From Klebsiella pneumoniae (lineage in GTDB: Bacteria > Pseudomonadota > Gammaproteobacteria > Burkholderiales > SG8-39), in contig CAMDRJ010000012.1 in the NCBI GenBank assembly GCA_945906755.1, forward strand, positions 1 to 33,206: 33,206 bases of DNA, in the 5' to 3' direction. This document shows positions 23,536-32,537 of the stretch, in pieces. How positions within the stretch are numbered: the stretch's first letter is position 1; each line of letters starts with the position of its first letter. A program made the translations under genes and the position numbers. The notes below the pieces were generated by a model. The model was not told the DNA's origin, did no database searches, and saw only the letters and a program-made list of their open reading frames with translations.

Positions 23536-24687
23536 CTACTGCACCTTCAACCCCATCAATCCGGCAATGAGATTTCTCTGCATTTGCGAGGTCCCCGCGC
23601 CAATCGTCGTGCTGCGTGAATCGCGAAAGTGCCTTTGTATATCGAATTCCATGTTGTAACCATTGCCGCCAAAAATCTGCATGCCCTGATTCGCGACTTT
23701 CACATAGGTTTCCGAGGCAAACAATTTCGCCATTGAAATCTCTTTGAGCGCGTCGTGCCCGGCCGATAGCATCCACGCGGCCCGCCACATGAGCATGCGC
23801 GCGGCATCCACCTCGGTTTGCATATCAGCCAGCATGTGCGCGATCGCCTGGAACGAACCAATCGGTTTGCCGAATTGCTTGCGCTCCTTGGCATAAGCAA
23901 GCGCCATGTCGACGACTGCCTGTGCCGCGCCGCAATGCCCTGCGGTGGACGTGATGCGCTCAATGCGTAAGCCCGACAACAGACACTTCCAGCCGTTATT
24001 GACGCCGCCAATCAACCGGTCCTGCGGCACGCGCACATTGTTGAGCACGATCTCGTAGGTGCCGACGCAGCGCCGACCCAGCATATCGAGCTTGCGCAAT
24101 GCAAGCCCTGGCGTGTCCTTGTCGACCAGAAACAGCGAAATGCCTTCCTGGTACCGGGCCTTGGTGTCGGTCTTCACATAGAAATTGATCACATTACCGG
24201 TCGCACCCGCGCCGGTCGCCCATACCTTCTGACCATTCAAGATCCAATCATCGCCATCGCGCGTGGCGGTCGAGCGCATCGCGCCGACATCCGAACCGGC
24301 CTCGGGCTCCGACATGGAGATCGACATCTTGATCTCACCCGACAAGAGCTTCGGGATGAAACGCTCGATCTGTTCAGGGCTGCCATTGCGCGCGACATTG
24401 AGCCCGCAGAACACACTGCCACCGTACGCAGTGAAGAAATCGAAGCTCTTGCGCGAAAGTTCTTCTGAGACGACCACCATATCGAGGACGCTGCCGCCCA
24501 CCCCGCCATGTTCTTCGGCGAACGGCAGGCGGAACAGACCCATCTCAGCCCATGCATCGTAGAGTTCATAGGGATAGACAGATTCGCGATCAAGCCGGCG
24601 AATGTAATCGGGCGTGGCATGGCGCTCCATCATGCGCCGCACGGAATCCTGCAACATGCGCAGCTCTTCAGTGAGTTCGAAGTTCAT
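23536..24687 (-). CDS. Acyl-CoA dehydrogenase family protein
   Basis: A 383-residue acyl-CoA dehydrogenase fold. It has MSEPEAGSDVGAMRSTATR (about 126-144) contacting FAD, KVWATGAGA, RKQFGKPIGSFQAIAHMLADM, and near the C-terminus GGNGY and IGAGTSQMQR. In many family members the catalytic glutamate stands in the last motif (EGTSE). Here the position is Ala364, so the base must lie elsewhere, as in the isovaleryl-CoA branch, or activity may be altered. It would introduce a double bond into a CoA thioester using FAD. The start overlaps the CoA-transferase stop by four bases. Confidence 0.92.
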   Translation of the reverse strand: MNFELTEELRMLQDSVRRMMERHATPDYIRRLDRESVYPYELYDAWAEMGLFRLPFAEEHGGVGGSVLDMVVVSEELSRKSFDFFTAYGGSVFCGLNVARNGSPEQIERFIPKLLSGEIKMSISMSEPEAGSDVGAMRSTATRDGDDWILNGQKVWATGAGATGNVINFYVKTDTKARYQEGISLFLVDKDTPGLALRKLDMLGRRCVGTYEIVLNNVRVPQDRLIGGVNNGWKCLLSGLRIERITSTAGHCGAAQAVVDMALAYAKERKQFGKPIGSFQAIAHMLADMQTEVDAARMLMWRAAWMLSAGHDALKEISMAKLFASETYVKVANQGMQIFGGNGYNMEFDIQRHFRDSRSTTIGAGTSQMQRNLIAGLMGLKVQ

Positions 24688-25871
24688 AGCACTCCCCGCT
24701 CTCGCAACCCAGCCACCGCTGCCTTGTCATAGCCGTATTCCCGTAGTACCTCCTCGGTATGCTCGCCCAAGGTCGGCGCCGGTGCGTCGATTGGCCCGCG
24801 ACCGCCATCGATCCGCACCGGTCGATGAATGCCGATCTGCGGCCCTTCTTCCGGATGCGTCATCGCATAGAACGACTCGAGATGGCGCACCTGCGGATCA
24901 CGCTCGACTTCATTCAAGTCGTAGACCGGTGCGCTCGGTACGTCCGCCGATGCGAGAAGTCGTACCCATTCGTCGCGCGGCCGGGTGAGAAACGTCTTGG
25001 CGAGTTCGTCGCGCAGCACCAGATAATTTCGCATCCGCTCCATACGCGTGGCAAAGCGCGCTTCGCCTGCAAGATCGGGCCGCGCGATCGCACGCGTGAG
25101 GCCTTCCCAGAATTTCTCGGGCGAAGAAAGATGGATGGCGATCATCTTGCCGTCGCTGCAACGTAGCGCATACGACTGCGATGCGGCGGACCGTGAATAC
25201 GGCCCCTGCGGTATGTCGAGTTGATGGTAGTTCGCGAATGGATCGGGCATGAACGCAATCGCTGCTTCCAGCATGTTCACTTCGATCCGGCGGCCGCGGC
25301 CGGTGCGAACGCGCTCGAACAGCGCGCCGATAATGCCGTAGGCGGTGTACATGCCCGATATGTTGTCGACGATGGTCGGGCCGCGCACCTGCGGATCGTC
25401 TGCATCGAAAAAGAGGCTGCCCATCCCGGAGAGCGCCATGCCGACCGTATCAAACGCCGGCCGCTCGACGTACGGCCCGCTTGCGCCAAAGCCGGTGATC
25501 GATGCATGAATCAAGCGTGGATTGGTCGCGGTGAGGGTCGCGGCGCCGAGCCCCAGCCGCTCCAATACGTCAGGCCGAAAGTTCTCAAGCAACACATCCA
25601 CGCCGGCAATGAGCTGCAACGCGATTGCTTTACCCTCGGCATGCTGGAGGTTAAGCGTGATGCTGCGCTTGTTGCGGTTGTAGGCGGTGAAGTGCGGACT
25701 GTATTGTCCGCCGCGAAAGGAACGGAACGGATCGCCCCCAGTGGGATTCTCAAGCTTGACGACCTCGGCACCCAGATCGGCCAGCATCATGCCGGCCAGG
25801 GGTGCAGTGATGATCTGGCCAAGTTCCAGAACGCGAATACCTTGGAGCGGATGGCCGGCTATAGCTTGCAT
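24684..25871 (-). CDS. Class III (CaiB/BaiF-type) CoA-transferase
   Basis: A 395-residue family III CoA-transferase. It has the N-terminal GIRVLELGQIITAPLAGMML, the CoA-binding NRNKRSITLNL, and the hinge ITGFGASGPY-RPAFDTVG. The probable catalytic aspartate is Asp169 in IVDNISGMY, which forms an acyl-enzyme intermediate in this family. It moves CoA between carboxylic acids, such as succinyl-CoA and an imported acid. It is the first gene of a two-gene unit with the acyl-CoA dehydrogenase and diverges from the second Bug receptor gene. Confidence 0.92.
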   Translation of the reverse strand: MQAIAGHPLQGIRVLELGQIITAPLAGMMLADLGAEVVKLENPTGGDPFRSFRGGQYSPHFTAYNRNKRSITLNLQHAEGKAIALQLIAGVDVLLENFRPDVLERLGLGAATLTATNPRLIHASITGFGASGPYVERPAFDTVGMALSGMGSLFFDADDPQVRGPTIVDNISGMYTAYGIIGALFERVRTGRGRRIEVNMLEAAIAFMPDPFANYHQLDIPQGPYSRSAASQSYALRCSDGKMIAIHLSSPEKFWEGLTRAIARPDLAGEARFATRMERMRNYLVLRDELAKTFLTRPRDEWVRLLASADVPSAPVYDLNEVERDPQVRHLESFYAMTHPEEGPQIGIHRPVRIDGGRGPIDAPAPTLGEHTEEVLREYGYDKAAVAGLRERGVL

Positions 25872-25975
25872 GGAGACAGCATCGTTAGAGGGTGGCGGTT
25901 GGACGGTACCGTATTTAAATCAATTCGGCATCGGTGGCATCATTGCGCCGTTACCCCACTCAGATCGGCCCTCCC
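25872..25975. promoter_or_regulatory. Divergent promoter region between CoA-transferase and Bug receptor genes
   Basis: This 104-base gap must hold promoters for both directions. It contains the palindromes CGGTACCG and ATTTAAAT (about 25906-25919), an AT-rich patch rare in this window. No sigma-70 pair was good enough to assign, and no regulator gene is adjacent. Confidence 0.4.
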
Positions 25976-26944
25976 GTGACTCGTTTCGTTCTTACCGCTC
26001 TTAGCGCCCTTGCCATTGTGATCCCCGTGTTGGCCGCGGCCCAAACCTATCCGTCGCGTCCGGTGCGGATCGTCGTGGGCTTTGCACCAGGTGGTACGCC
26101 CGATGTGTTCGCGCGCCTCATCGCACAGAAAATGTCGGAGAGCTGGGGTCAGGTGATCGTCGAGAATCGCCAAGGCGCCACCGGCAATCTCGCCGCCGAA
26201 TACGTCGCGCGCTCCGCACCGGACGGCCACACCTTGTTCTATTCCGACAGCGCGAATTTCGCGATCAATCCGCATCTGTTCGCCAAGCTCCCCTACGACC
26301 CGGTGAAGGATTTTGCGCCGGTCATTCTTACTTCCATTCTGCCTACCTATGTGACCGTGCATCCGAGCGTACCGGTCAACACGCTCGCCGAATTCATCTC
26401 CTACGCCAAGGAGCGGCCGGGCAAACTGTCGTATGCGTCGGTCGGCAGCGGTTCGATCCATCACATCACCACCGAACTCTTCAAATCGGTGACGGGCACC
26501 GATATCCTGCATGTCCCGTACAAAGGCGCGGGGCCCGGTGGCCAAGCCTTGCTCGCAGGCGAAGTGCAGGTCGCGTTCCTGAGCTATACATCGGTCGCGC
26601 AGCATGTGAAGGCGGGTAAGGTGAAGATCCTTGCGATCAGCATGCCGCAGCGCTCAGAAGCACTGCCCGAGGTCCCGACCATGCATGAAGCCGGCCTGCC
26701 CGGCTTTGAAATGTATTCGTCGCTTGGGATCATGGCACCGGCCGGCACGCCGCGCGACATCATCGCGAAGCTCAACGCGGGCGTGGCCGCAGCGATCGCC
26801 AATCCGGATATCGCCGCCCGCATGACAGGCTTTGGTGTGCGCACGATTCAAGGCGGGACGCCCGAACAGTTCGGTGCGGTCATGCGCGCCGAGTATGAAA
26901 AATTCCGGCATCTGGTGAAGTTGTCGGGCGCGAAACTCGAATAA
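25976..26944 (+). CDS. Bug/TctC-family periplasmic receptor, copy 2
   Basis: A 322-residue receptor. The signal peptide (MTRFVLTALSALAIVIPVLA then AAQ) is followed by VRIVVGFAPGGTPDVFARL, and later by YASVGSGSIHHITTELF and HVPYKGAGPGGQALLAGEV. The GTG at 25976 is preferred over the GTG at 25934 because it gives a compact signal peptide; neither has a good ribosome binding site. It is followed after 12 bases by the 3-hydroxyacyl-CoA dehydrogenase gene, so the receptor is co-expressed with a catabolic enzyme. It resembles copy 1 more than copy 3 in the first ligand loop. Confidence 0.9.
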   Translation: MTRFVLTALSALAIVIPVLAAAQTYPSRPVRIVVGFAPGGTPDVFARLIAQKMSESWGQVIVENRQGATGNLAAEYVARSAPDGHTLFYSDSANFAINPHLFAKLPYDPVKDFAPVILTSILPTYVTVHPSVPVNTLAEFISYAKERPGKLSYASVGSGSIHHITTELFKSVTGTDILHVPYKGAGPGGQALLAGEVQVAFLSYTSVAQHVKAGKVKILAISMPQRSEALPEVPTMHEAGLPGFEMYSSLGIMAPAGTPRDIIAKLNAGVAAAIANPDIAARMTGFGVRTIQGGTPEQFGAVMRAEYEKFRHLVKLSGAKLE

Positions 26945-26956
26945 GAGGAACCACTC

Positions 26957-28480
26957 ATGACCCTAGACGCTAACAAAGCCAATCTCATCGTCGGCGTCGT
27001 CGGCACCGGCACGATGGGCCGCGGCATCGCCCAGATCGCCGCGCAAGCCGGCATTGAAACGCGCATGTTTGATGCGAACACAGGCGCCGTCGATGCGGCG
27101 CGCGCGAGCATTGCTGACGTCCTTGCCAAGCAAGTTGAAAAAGGGCGCCTCACCAAAGAGGCACTCGATGGCACGATGGCCCGATTGAAAGGCGTGGCGG
27201 CATTGTCCGATTTGGCGGCCTGCGATATCGTCATCGAAGCCATCATCGAACGGCTCGATGCCAAGCGCGACCTATTCAAAGCCCTGGAAGGCATCGTGCG
27301 TGCGGATGCGATCATCGCGAGCAACACCTCATCGCTCTCGGTAACGGCAATGGCGGCTGCCTGTGCAAAACCCGGTCGTGTCGCGGGCTACCATTTTTTC
27401 AATCCGGTGCCGTTGATGAAATTGGTGGAAGTGGTCGATGGCGCGATGACCGAACCGGCGGTGTGCGATGCCCTCACGACGCTGGCCAACCGCATGGGTC
27501 ATACGCCGGTGCGCGCGAAGGATATGCCCGGCTTCATCGTTAATCACGCCGGGCGCGCGTTCGTGCCGGAGGCGCTGCGGATTATTTCGGAAGGCATCGC
27601 TGAGTTTCATGATGTCGACAAGATCTTGAAGGACGTCGCGGGCTTTCGCATGGGCCCGTTCGAACTGTGCGACCTGGTCGGCTTCGATGTGAGCCATGCG
27701 GTGATGGAATCGATCTATCACCAGTTCTATGAGGAAGCGCGCTTTCGCATTACGCCGTTTGCCACCCAGCGCGTCGCAGCGGGTTTGTTTGGTCGCAAAA
27801 CCAAGCGCGGGTTCTACGATTATGCGAGCGGCACCGCGAACATCTACCCCGAAGCCCCGGTACCGCACACCAACAAGCTGCCGATCTGGGTGAGCAAAGC
27901 AGAACCCACCTTCGCCGAAAAAGTGCGCTCCGCATTCGTCGATACACGCGTTGAATTCGAAGGCGGCGCGAAACCATCCTCGCATGCGCTTATCGTCGTG
28001 ACACCGCTTGGGCAAGACACGACCACCGCTGTGCTTGAACAAGGACTCGATCCACGTCGCACGGTCGCGATCGACGGGCTCTTTCCCCTCGTAAAACGCC
28101 GCACGCTGATGACGTCACCGGCCACCGCGCCGGAATATCGCGATGCCGCGCACGCGATGCTCGCCGCCGAAGGCACGGCCGTCTCGGTAATCAAGGATAG
28201 TCCGGGCTTCGTTGCACCTCGCATCGTCGCGCAGATAATTTCGATTGCTTGTGACATCGCTCAACAGCGAATCGCCTCGCCAAAAGACATCGATCTTGCG
28301 GTGCGCCTTGGCCTCAACTATCCGGATGGACCACTGGCAATGGGCGATGCGCTGGGCCCCAAACGCGTGCTGGCGATTCTGGATGGGCTCTACAACTTCT
28401 ATGGCGATCCGCGGTATCGACCAAGCGCCTGGCTAAAGCGCCGCGCGCTGCTCGGGTTGTCGTTGTTGACGGAGGATTGA
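26957..28480 (+). CDS. 3-hydroxyacyl-CoA dehydrogenase, PaaH-like two-domain form
   Basis: A 507-residue enzyme with the NAD-binding loop GTGTMGRGIAQ (16-26), the catalytic His146 in HFFNP, and VKDMPGFIVNHAGR-like sequence opening the first C-terminal domain. A second, degenerate copy of the dimerisation domain follows (SPGFVAPRIVAQII then GLNYPDGPLAMGDALG near the C-terminus). The length of about 500 residues matches PaaH/HbdA-type dehydrogenases rather than the 280-residue form. It oxidises a 3-hydroxyacyl-CoA to the 3-keto form with NAD, the step after the acyl-CoA dehydrogenase encoded nearby. AAGAGGAA precedes the ATG. Confidence 0.92.
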   Translation: MTLDANKANLIVGVVGTGTMGRGIAQIAAQAGIETRMFDANTGAVDAARASIADVLAKQVEKGRLTKEALDGTMARLKGVAALSDLAACDIVIEAIIERLDAKRDLFKALEGIVRADAIIASNTSSLSVTAMAAACAKPGRVAGYHFFNPVPLMKLVEVVDGAMTEPAVCDALTTLANRMGHTPVRAKDMPGFIVNHAGRAFVPEALRIISEGIAEFHDVDKILKDVAGFRMGPFELCDLVGFDVSHAVMESIYHQFYEEARFRITPFATQRVAAGLFGRKTKRGFYDYASGTANIYPEAPVPHTNKLPIWVSKAEPTFAEKVRSAFVDTRVEFEGGAKPSSHALIVVTPLGQDTTTAVLEQGLDPRRTVAIDGLFPLVKRRTLMTSPATAPEYRDAAHAMLAAEGTAVSVIKDSPGFVAPRIVAQIISIACDIAQQRIASPKDIDLAVRLGLNYPDGPLAMGDALGPKRVLAILDGLYNFYGDPRYRPSAWLKRRALLGLSLLTED

Positions 28481-28498
28481 GCGGGTGGATTGAAAAAT

Positions 28499-28530
28499 CC
28501 CGTCACTCCTGCGAAGGCGGGAGTCCATAG
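28499..28530. repeat. Dispersed intergenic repeat, CGTCATTCC type, second copy
   Basis: CCCGTCACTCCTGCGAAGGC followed by GGGAGTCCATAG folds through ACTCC with GGAGT. It resembles the copy at 21553-21584 and lies after the 3-hydroxyacyl-CoA dehydrogenase, where its hairpin lies between two convergent genes. Confidence 0.6.
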
Positions 28531-28624
28531 CATTCGGCGACCATGCGGCAATCGCCTTTATCGAACGCAAAGGCTGCTTGCGTAACGCGCCATCAGGGCT
28601 TGCATGCATCGAGCGCCCGATTGT

Positions 28625-29668
28625 CTATACCGTGACCAATAACGCATCGATCTCACGCTCGCACTCCCCACGCAGAGCCGCCTTTGCAGCCGGGTCCAGC
28701 CACGAAGCATCCACGCCGGCCAGCGCAACCGCCTTGATGCGCGCGGCATCCCAATTGAACGCCGTGCATGCGCGTTCATAACAGTCGACAAGATCCGTAT
28801 CGAACATCAACGGATCATCGGTGGCCAGTGAAATCTGGATGCCCGCATCGCTCATGCGACCGATCGCGTCAATGCGCAGCGCGTCCCGTTCGCGCGTCGA
28901 TGGCTTCGGACAGCAGGTAAACGGCACGCCTTCTGCCACCGCCTGGCGAATGATCTCCGGATCGGCCAGCATGCGATAACCGTGGTCCATGCGATCGCAG
29001 CGAAGCACGTCTTTGCATACCAGATAATTCGCGGCCGGAATCGGCGCATAGTCTTCGCACACATGGGCGGTGCGCTTGAGCCCCGCGTTGGCTGCACGAG
29101 CGTAGATTGCGGCGAACTGCGCGGGTGGTCCGCGATCCTCCGGGCCGTCAAGGCCAATGCCCGCGACTTCATCGGCGCGCCGCGCCGGTACGTCATCCAT
29201 GACGCGGTGGGCGACATCGAGTCCGAACTCGCGATCGATCGAAGGAATCAAGAGGGCCGATACGCCGAATGCCTTGCGCGCGGCGCGAATTCCCGTGAGC
29301 AGTCCGTCCAGTTGGGTCGCGTACGCGACGCCGAAGGGGTAGTGGTAGCTCGGATTGAAAAACATCTCGATGTGGCGAAGGTTCGCGTCGCGATGCGCGC
29401 TTTCGATGTATTCGTAGGCGACGCGCGCGAAGTCATCTGCGTCGACCAGCACGCGGGACGCCAGGCGAAATACTTCGATGAAGTCGTGAAATCCGCGAAA
29501 GTGATACAACGCATGTTCGGGCCGCGGCAGGGCAATTCGGTGTTTGGCGGCCAGCGCCGCAAGGGTCGCCGGGCGTAGCGTCCCCACTACATGACAGTGC
29601 AGCTCGGCCTTTGGAATGCGGCGGAGAAACGTGCGAAGCTCGATGCGAGCCGGGGCGTCGGGGGTCAT
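28625..29668 (-). CDS. Adenosine deaminase family protein
   Basis: A 347-residue amidohydrolase. Zinc ligands are visible: His24 and His26 (PKAELHCHVVGTL), His202 with catalytic Glu205 (TAHVCED, in place of the usual HAGE), His229 (DRMDHGY) and Asp284-Asp285 (ATDDPLMF). The substrate loop GLDGPED is at 172-178. Members deaminate adenosine, adenine or related purines; which one cannot be decided here. It diverges from a Bug receptor and an adenine deaminase gene 55 bases away, so purine salvage or catabolism is likely. Confidence 0.88.
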   Translation of the reverse strand: MTPDAPARIELRTFLRRIPKAELHCHVVGTLRPATLAALAAKHRIALPRPEHALYHFRGFHDFIEVFRLASRVLVDADDFARVAYEYIESAHRDANLRHIEMFFNPSYHYPFGVAYATQLDGLLTGIRAARKAFGVSALLIPSIDREFGLDVAHRVMDDVPARRADEVAGIGLDGPEDRGPPAQFAAIYARAANAGLKRTAHVCEDYAPIPAANYLVCKDVLRCDRMDHGYRMLADPEIIRQAVAEGVPFTCCPKPSTRERDALRIDAIGRMSDAGIQISLATDDPLMFDTDLVDCYERACTAFNWDAARIKAVALAGVDASWLDPAAKAALRGECEREIDALLVTV

Positions 29669-29723
29669 CGCGTGTCAGTGCCGGTTGCCTTTCATCATGA
29701 TAGCGCCATTCCTGGAGATTGAA

Positions 29724-30701
29724 ATGAGCCACTTGTTTTCGCGTTTTGTGTTCACCGTTGCATGCCTTGTCGTAACGCATGGCGGGATCGCACAGGGTTG
29801 GCCGGTCAAACCGATTTCGTTGATCGTGCCCTATGCGGCCGGGGGCAACGTCGATGCGGTAGCGCGTTGGATTGCTCCGGAACTCGGGAAACGCCTGGGC
29901 CAGCCGATCGTGATCGACAACGTGTCGGGCGCAGGCGGCGTGATCGGTACGGAGAAAGCATCGCGCGCAGCACCCGATGGCTACACACTGCTGCTCTCGG
30001 TTGAAAGTACGATCGTGATCGCCAAACTCGTATCACCGTCGATCGTGAAGTACGATGGACTCAAGGATTTCGCGCCGGTAGCGCTGTTGTCGAGCGCGCC
30101 GCTCGTCTTGGTGGGCAAGCCGACACTTGCCGCAAACAATCTCGACGAGCTATTGAAACTGATCCGGGAGCAGCCGGGGAAGCTCAACTATGCAACATCC
30201 GGGGTGGGCACCTCGCTGCATGTCGCCGGCGAGATGGTCAATCAGCAGGCGAAAGTGCAGATGACCCATGTACCGTACAAGGTTGGCGCACAAATCGTGA
30301 CCGATCTCATGGGCGGTCAGATTGATCTTGCAATGCTGCCCATCCCGCTTACCGCTGAACGGATTCGGTCCGGGAAGGTGAAGGCGTTTGCGGTCACTGA
30401 ACCACAACGCTCGCAAGCGCTTCCCGGCGTGCCGAGCATGGCCGAGCATCCGGATACTAGGGGCGTCGATGTCACGGTGTGGTTCGGGATATTCGCACCG
30501 GCAAAGGTTGATCAAGCCATTGTCGTGCGCGTGCAGTCGGAGCTTGCGGAGATTGTCAAAGACACGGAGCTGCGGCAGAAATTCGCCAATTTCGGGATGC
30601 GCACCATCGGGCTTGGTCCGGCCGACTTCGCGAAATTTCTGGTCGCGGAGCAAAGCAAGTTCGCGGCGATCGTGAAGGCAGGAAATATCAGGGCTGAGTG
30701 A
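29724..30701 (+). CDS. Bug/TctC-family periplasmic receptor, copy 3 (in purine locus)
   Basis: A 325-residue receptor. The signal peptide (MSHLFSRFVFTVACLVVTHG then GIAQ) is followed by ISLIVPYAAGGNVDAVARWI. The family stretches LNYATSGVGTSLHVAGEM and THVPYKVGAQIVTDLMGG follow. The frame is open from 29616, but ATG 29724 with GGAG seven bases before it gives the signal peptide. It sits 13 bases before adenine deaminase, so its ligand may be a purine or purine breakdown product instead of a carboxylate; that is inference from position. No TctA or TctB gene is present. Confidence 0.9.
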   Translation: MSHLFSRFVFTVACLVVTHGGIAQGWPVKPISLIVPYAAGGNVDAVARWIAPELGKRLGQPIVIDNVSGAGGVIGTEKASRAAPDGYTLLLSVESTIVIAKLVSPSIVKYDGLKDFAPVALLSSAPLVLVGKPTLAANNLDELLKLIREQPGKLNYATSGVGTSLHVAGEMVNQQAKVQMTHVPYKVGAQIVTDLMGGQIDLAMLPIPLTAERIRSGKVKAFAVTEPQRSQALPGVPSMAEHPDTRGVDVTVWFGIFAPAKVDQAIVVRVQSELAEIVKDTELRQKFANFGMRTIGLGPADFAKFLVAEQSKFAAIVKAGNIRAE

Positions 30702-30714
30702 CGGGACTGCCGGC

Positions 30715-32490
30715 ATGACATCAGCTGACGCAATCTCCGTCGCTGCGCGCGTGCGCGCAATCGAAGCCGCACAAGGTCGCTGCCCGTTCGATGTGCTGCT
30801 GGTCGGCGGGACCGTGATCGATGTCGCCACGCTGGAGCTGCGCGAAGCCGATGTCGGCTTGGTCGGGCCGCTGATTGCAAGCGTGCATCCGCGCGGACGT
30901 TTTCATGATGCGGGCGCGGTCCACGACGTGACGGGTCACTACATCGCGCCTGGCTTCATCGATGGACATGTGCATTTCGAAAGCTCGCATATGTTGCCGC
31001 ACCACTACGCGTCGGTCGTGGTGCCGCAGGGAACGACAACCGTGTTCTGCGATCCGCATGAACTGGCAAACGTACTCGGACTGGATGGCGTGCGGTATGC
31101 GATCGCCGCGAGCCGTGACCTGCCGCTTCGCTTCATCGTGCAGGCATCATCCTGTGTCCCCGCCGCACCGGGCCTGGAGCGGTCCGGGGCGGACTTTGGT
31201 CAATCGGAAATTCGCGAACTCCTATCGTGGCCGGAAGTCGCCGGATTGGCTGAGGTGATGGACATGCGGGCGGTGCTGGATGCCAAGCCGCGCATGGTCG
31301 GCATCCTTGCTGAGGCCCTGGCGAGCGGCAAGATCATCGAAGGTCATGCGCGCGGATTATCGGGCGAAGCCTTGCAGGCGTATCTTGCCGCGGGCATCAG
31401 TGCCGATCATGAAATCGTTTCCGGTCAAGATGCCCTCGAAAAGCTACGCGCCGGAATGACGGTGGAATTGCGCGGTTCGCACGACTATTTGCTGCCTGGT
31501 GTGGTCGCGGCCATCAAAACCCTACCGGTGATTCCGTCCAGTCTGACCGTCTGCACCGACGACGTGTTTCCCGAATATCTCGTGGAGCAGGGCGGGGTGA
31601 ATGATGTGCTGCGCCGCCTGGTTCGATATGGACTGGATCCGCTGCAGGCGATCCGGTGCGCAACCATGAACAACGCTTATCGGCTGAAGCGTGATGATCT
31701 GGGTTGCGTCGCGGCTGGTCGACGTGCGGATCTGGTCGTGCTGCCTGATCTCGTGGCAATGCGGCCGGCGTCGGTCTATGCAAATGGGAAACGGGTGGCC
31801 GCCGACGGCTCGATGATTGAGACACCTTCGGGCGCCGCCGTTGCACTGCCGATCGGATCGATGCATCTTGACCCGCTTACGCCGGACGACTTTTGCGTGC
31901 GGGTCCCAGATTTGCTAGCGGGGCGGGCCCGGGTGCGCACGGTGAAGGGCGCCCGATTCACGGAATGGGGTGCTTTGGACGTCGCGGTACGCAATGGATT
32001 TGCCGAGATCCCCGCGCAAACCAGCGTCATGACAGTGATCCATCGGCACGGTCGCTCGAATATTGGACCTCAGTCTGCCCTGATTGAAGGCTGGGGCCGA
32101 TGGCGAGGTGCATATGCGACGTCTTACGCCCACGACTCGCACAATCTGGTCGTTTATGGCGCGGATCCGCAGGAGATGGCGCTCGCAGCCAACCAAGTCA
32201 TTACGATGGGCGGTGGATGCGCGGTGGTTCGAGCCGGTCAAGTCGTTGCGAGCATGGCGTTTCCCGTCGCTGGACTACTGTCGATGAAATCGCCTGCCGA
32301 CGTGGTGAATGAGCATCGCGCGATCGTGAATGCAGCGGGTACCGTGGTGCAATGGGAGGGTCCCTATCGGACCTTCAAGGCCTTGTCCGGTCAGTGCCTG
32401 GCCTGTAATGCCGGACCGCATCTGACCGATCTCGGACTGACCGATGGCACCACGCAATGTCTTGTGCCAATGTTGCTAAGCGTGAATTGA
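30715..32490 (+). CDS. ade: Adenine deaminase
   Basis: A 591-residue amidohydrolase of the Ade type, converting adenine to hypoxanthine and ammonia with a metal centre. Visible are HVHFESSHML (His85, His87), GTTTVFCDPHELANV (106-120), GLAEVMDM with Glu180, GHARGLSGE (His211), ISADHEIVSG (His232) and VCTDDVFPEYL. The C-terminal domain with GRSNIGPQ and ITMGGGCAVVRAGQVVA is complete. Length fits the family. It is co-transcribed with the Bug receptor gene just upstream and probably forms a purine-use unit with the divergent adenosine-deaminase-like gene. Confidence 0.93.
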   Translation: MTSADAISVAARVRAIEAAQGRCPFDVLLVGGTVIDVATLELREADVGLVGPLIASVHPRGRFHDAGAVHDVTGHYIAPGFIDGHVHFESSHMLPHHYASVVVPQGTTTVFCDPHELANVLGLDGVRYAIAASRDLPLRFIVQASSCVPAAPGLERSGADFGQSEIRELLSWPEVAGLAEVMDMRAVLDAKPRMVGILAEALASGKIIEGHARGLSGEALQAYLAAGISADHEIVSGQDALEKLRAGMTVELRGSHDYLLPGVVAAIKTLPVIPSSLTVCTDDVFPEYLVEQGGVNDVLRRLVRYGLDPLQAIRCATMNNAYRLKRDDLGCVAAGRRADLVVLPDLVAMRPASVYANGKRVAADGSMIETPSGAAVALPIGSMHLDPLTPDDFCVRVPDLLAGRARVRTVKGARFTEWGALDVAVRNGFAEIPAQTSVMTVIHRHGRSNIGPQSALIEGWGRWRGAYATSYAHDSHNLVVYGADPQEMALAANQVITMGGGCAVVRAGQVVASMAFPVAGLLSMKSPADVVNEHRAIVNAAGTVVQWEGPYRTFKALSGQCLACNAGPHLTDLGLTDGTTQCLVPMLLSVN

Positions 32491-32504
32491 GTTCAGATCA
32501 AATA

Positions 32505-32524
32505 TCCCCGAGCAGAGCCGGGGA
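32505..32524 (-). terminator. Possible terminator between convergent genes
   Basis: TCCCCG (32505-32510) and CGGGGA (32519-32524) form a six-base GC-rich stem with an eight-base loop. On the minus strand it is followed by ATATTTG, a short U-rich tract, so it could end the small exported-protein transcript and perhaps also stop ade transcription on the other strand. Confidence 0.4.
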
Positions 32525-32537
32525 ACCTCACTACCGA

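Noticed and set aside
22415-23788. Extended 457-residue version of Bug receptor copy 1
   Set aside because: The extra N-terminus is encoded by the palindromic repeat and the end of the next gene; the signal peptide starts at 23368.
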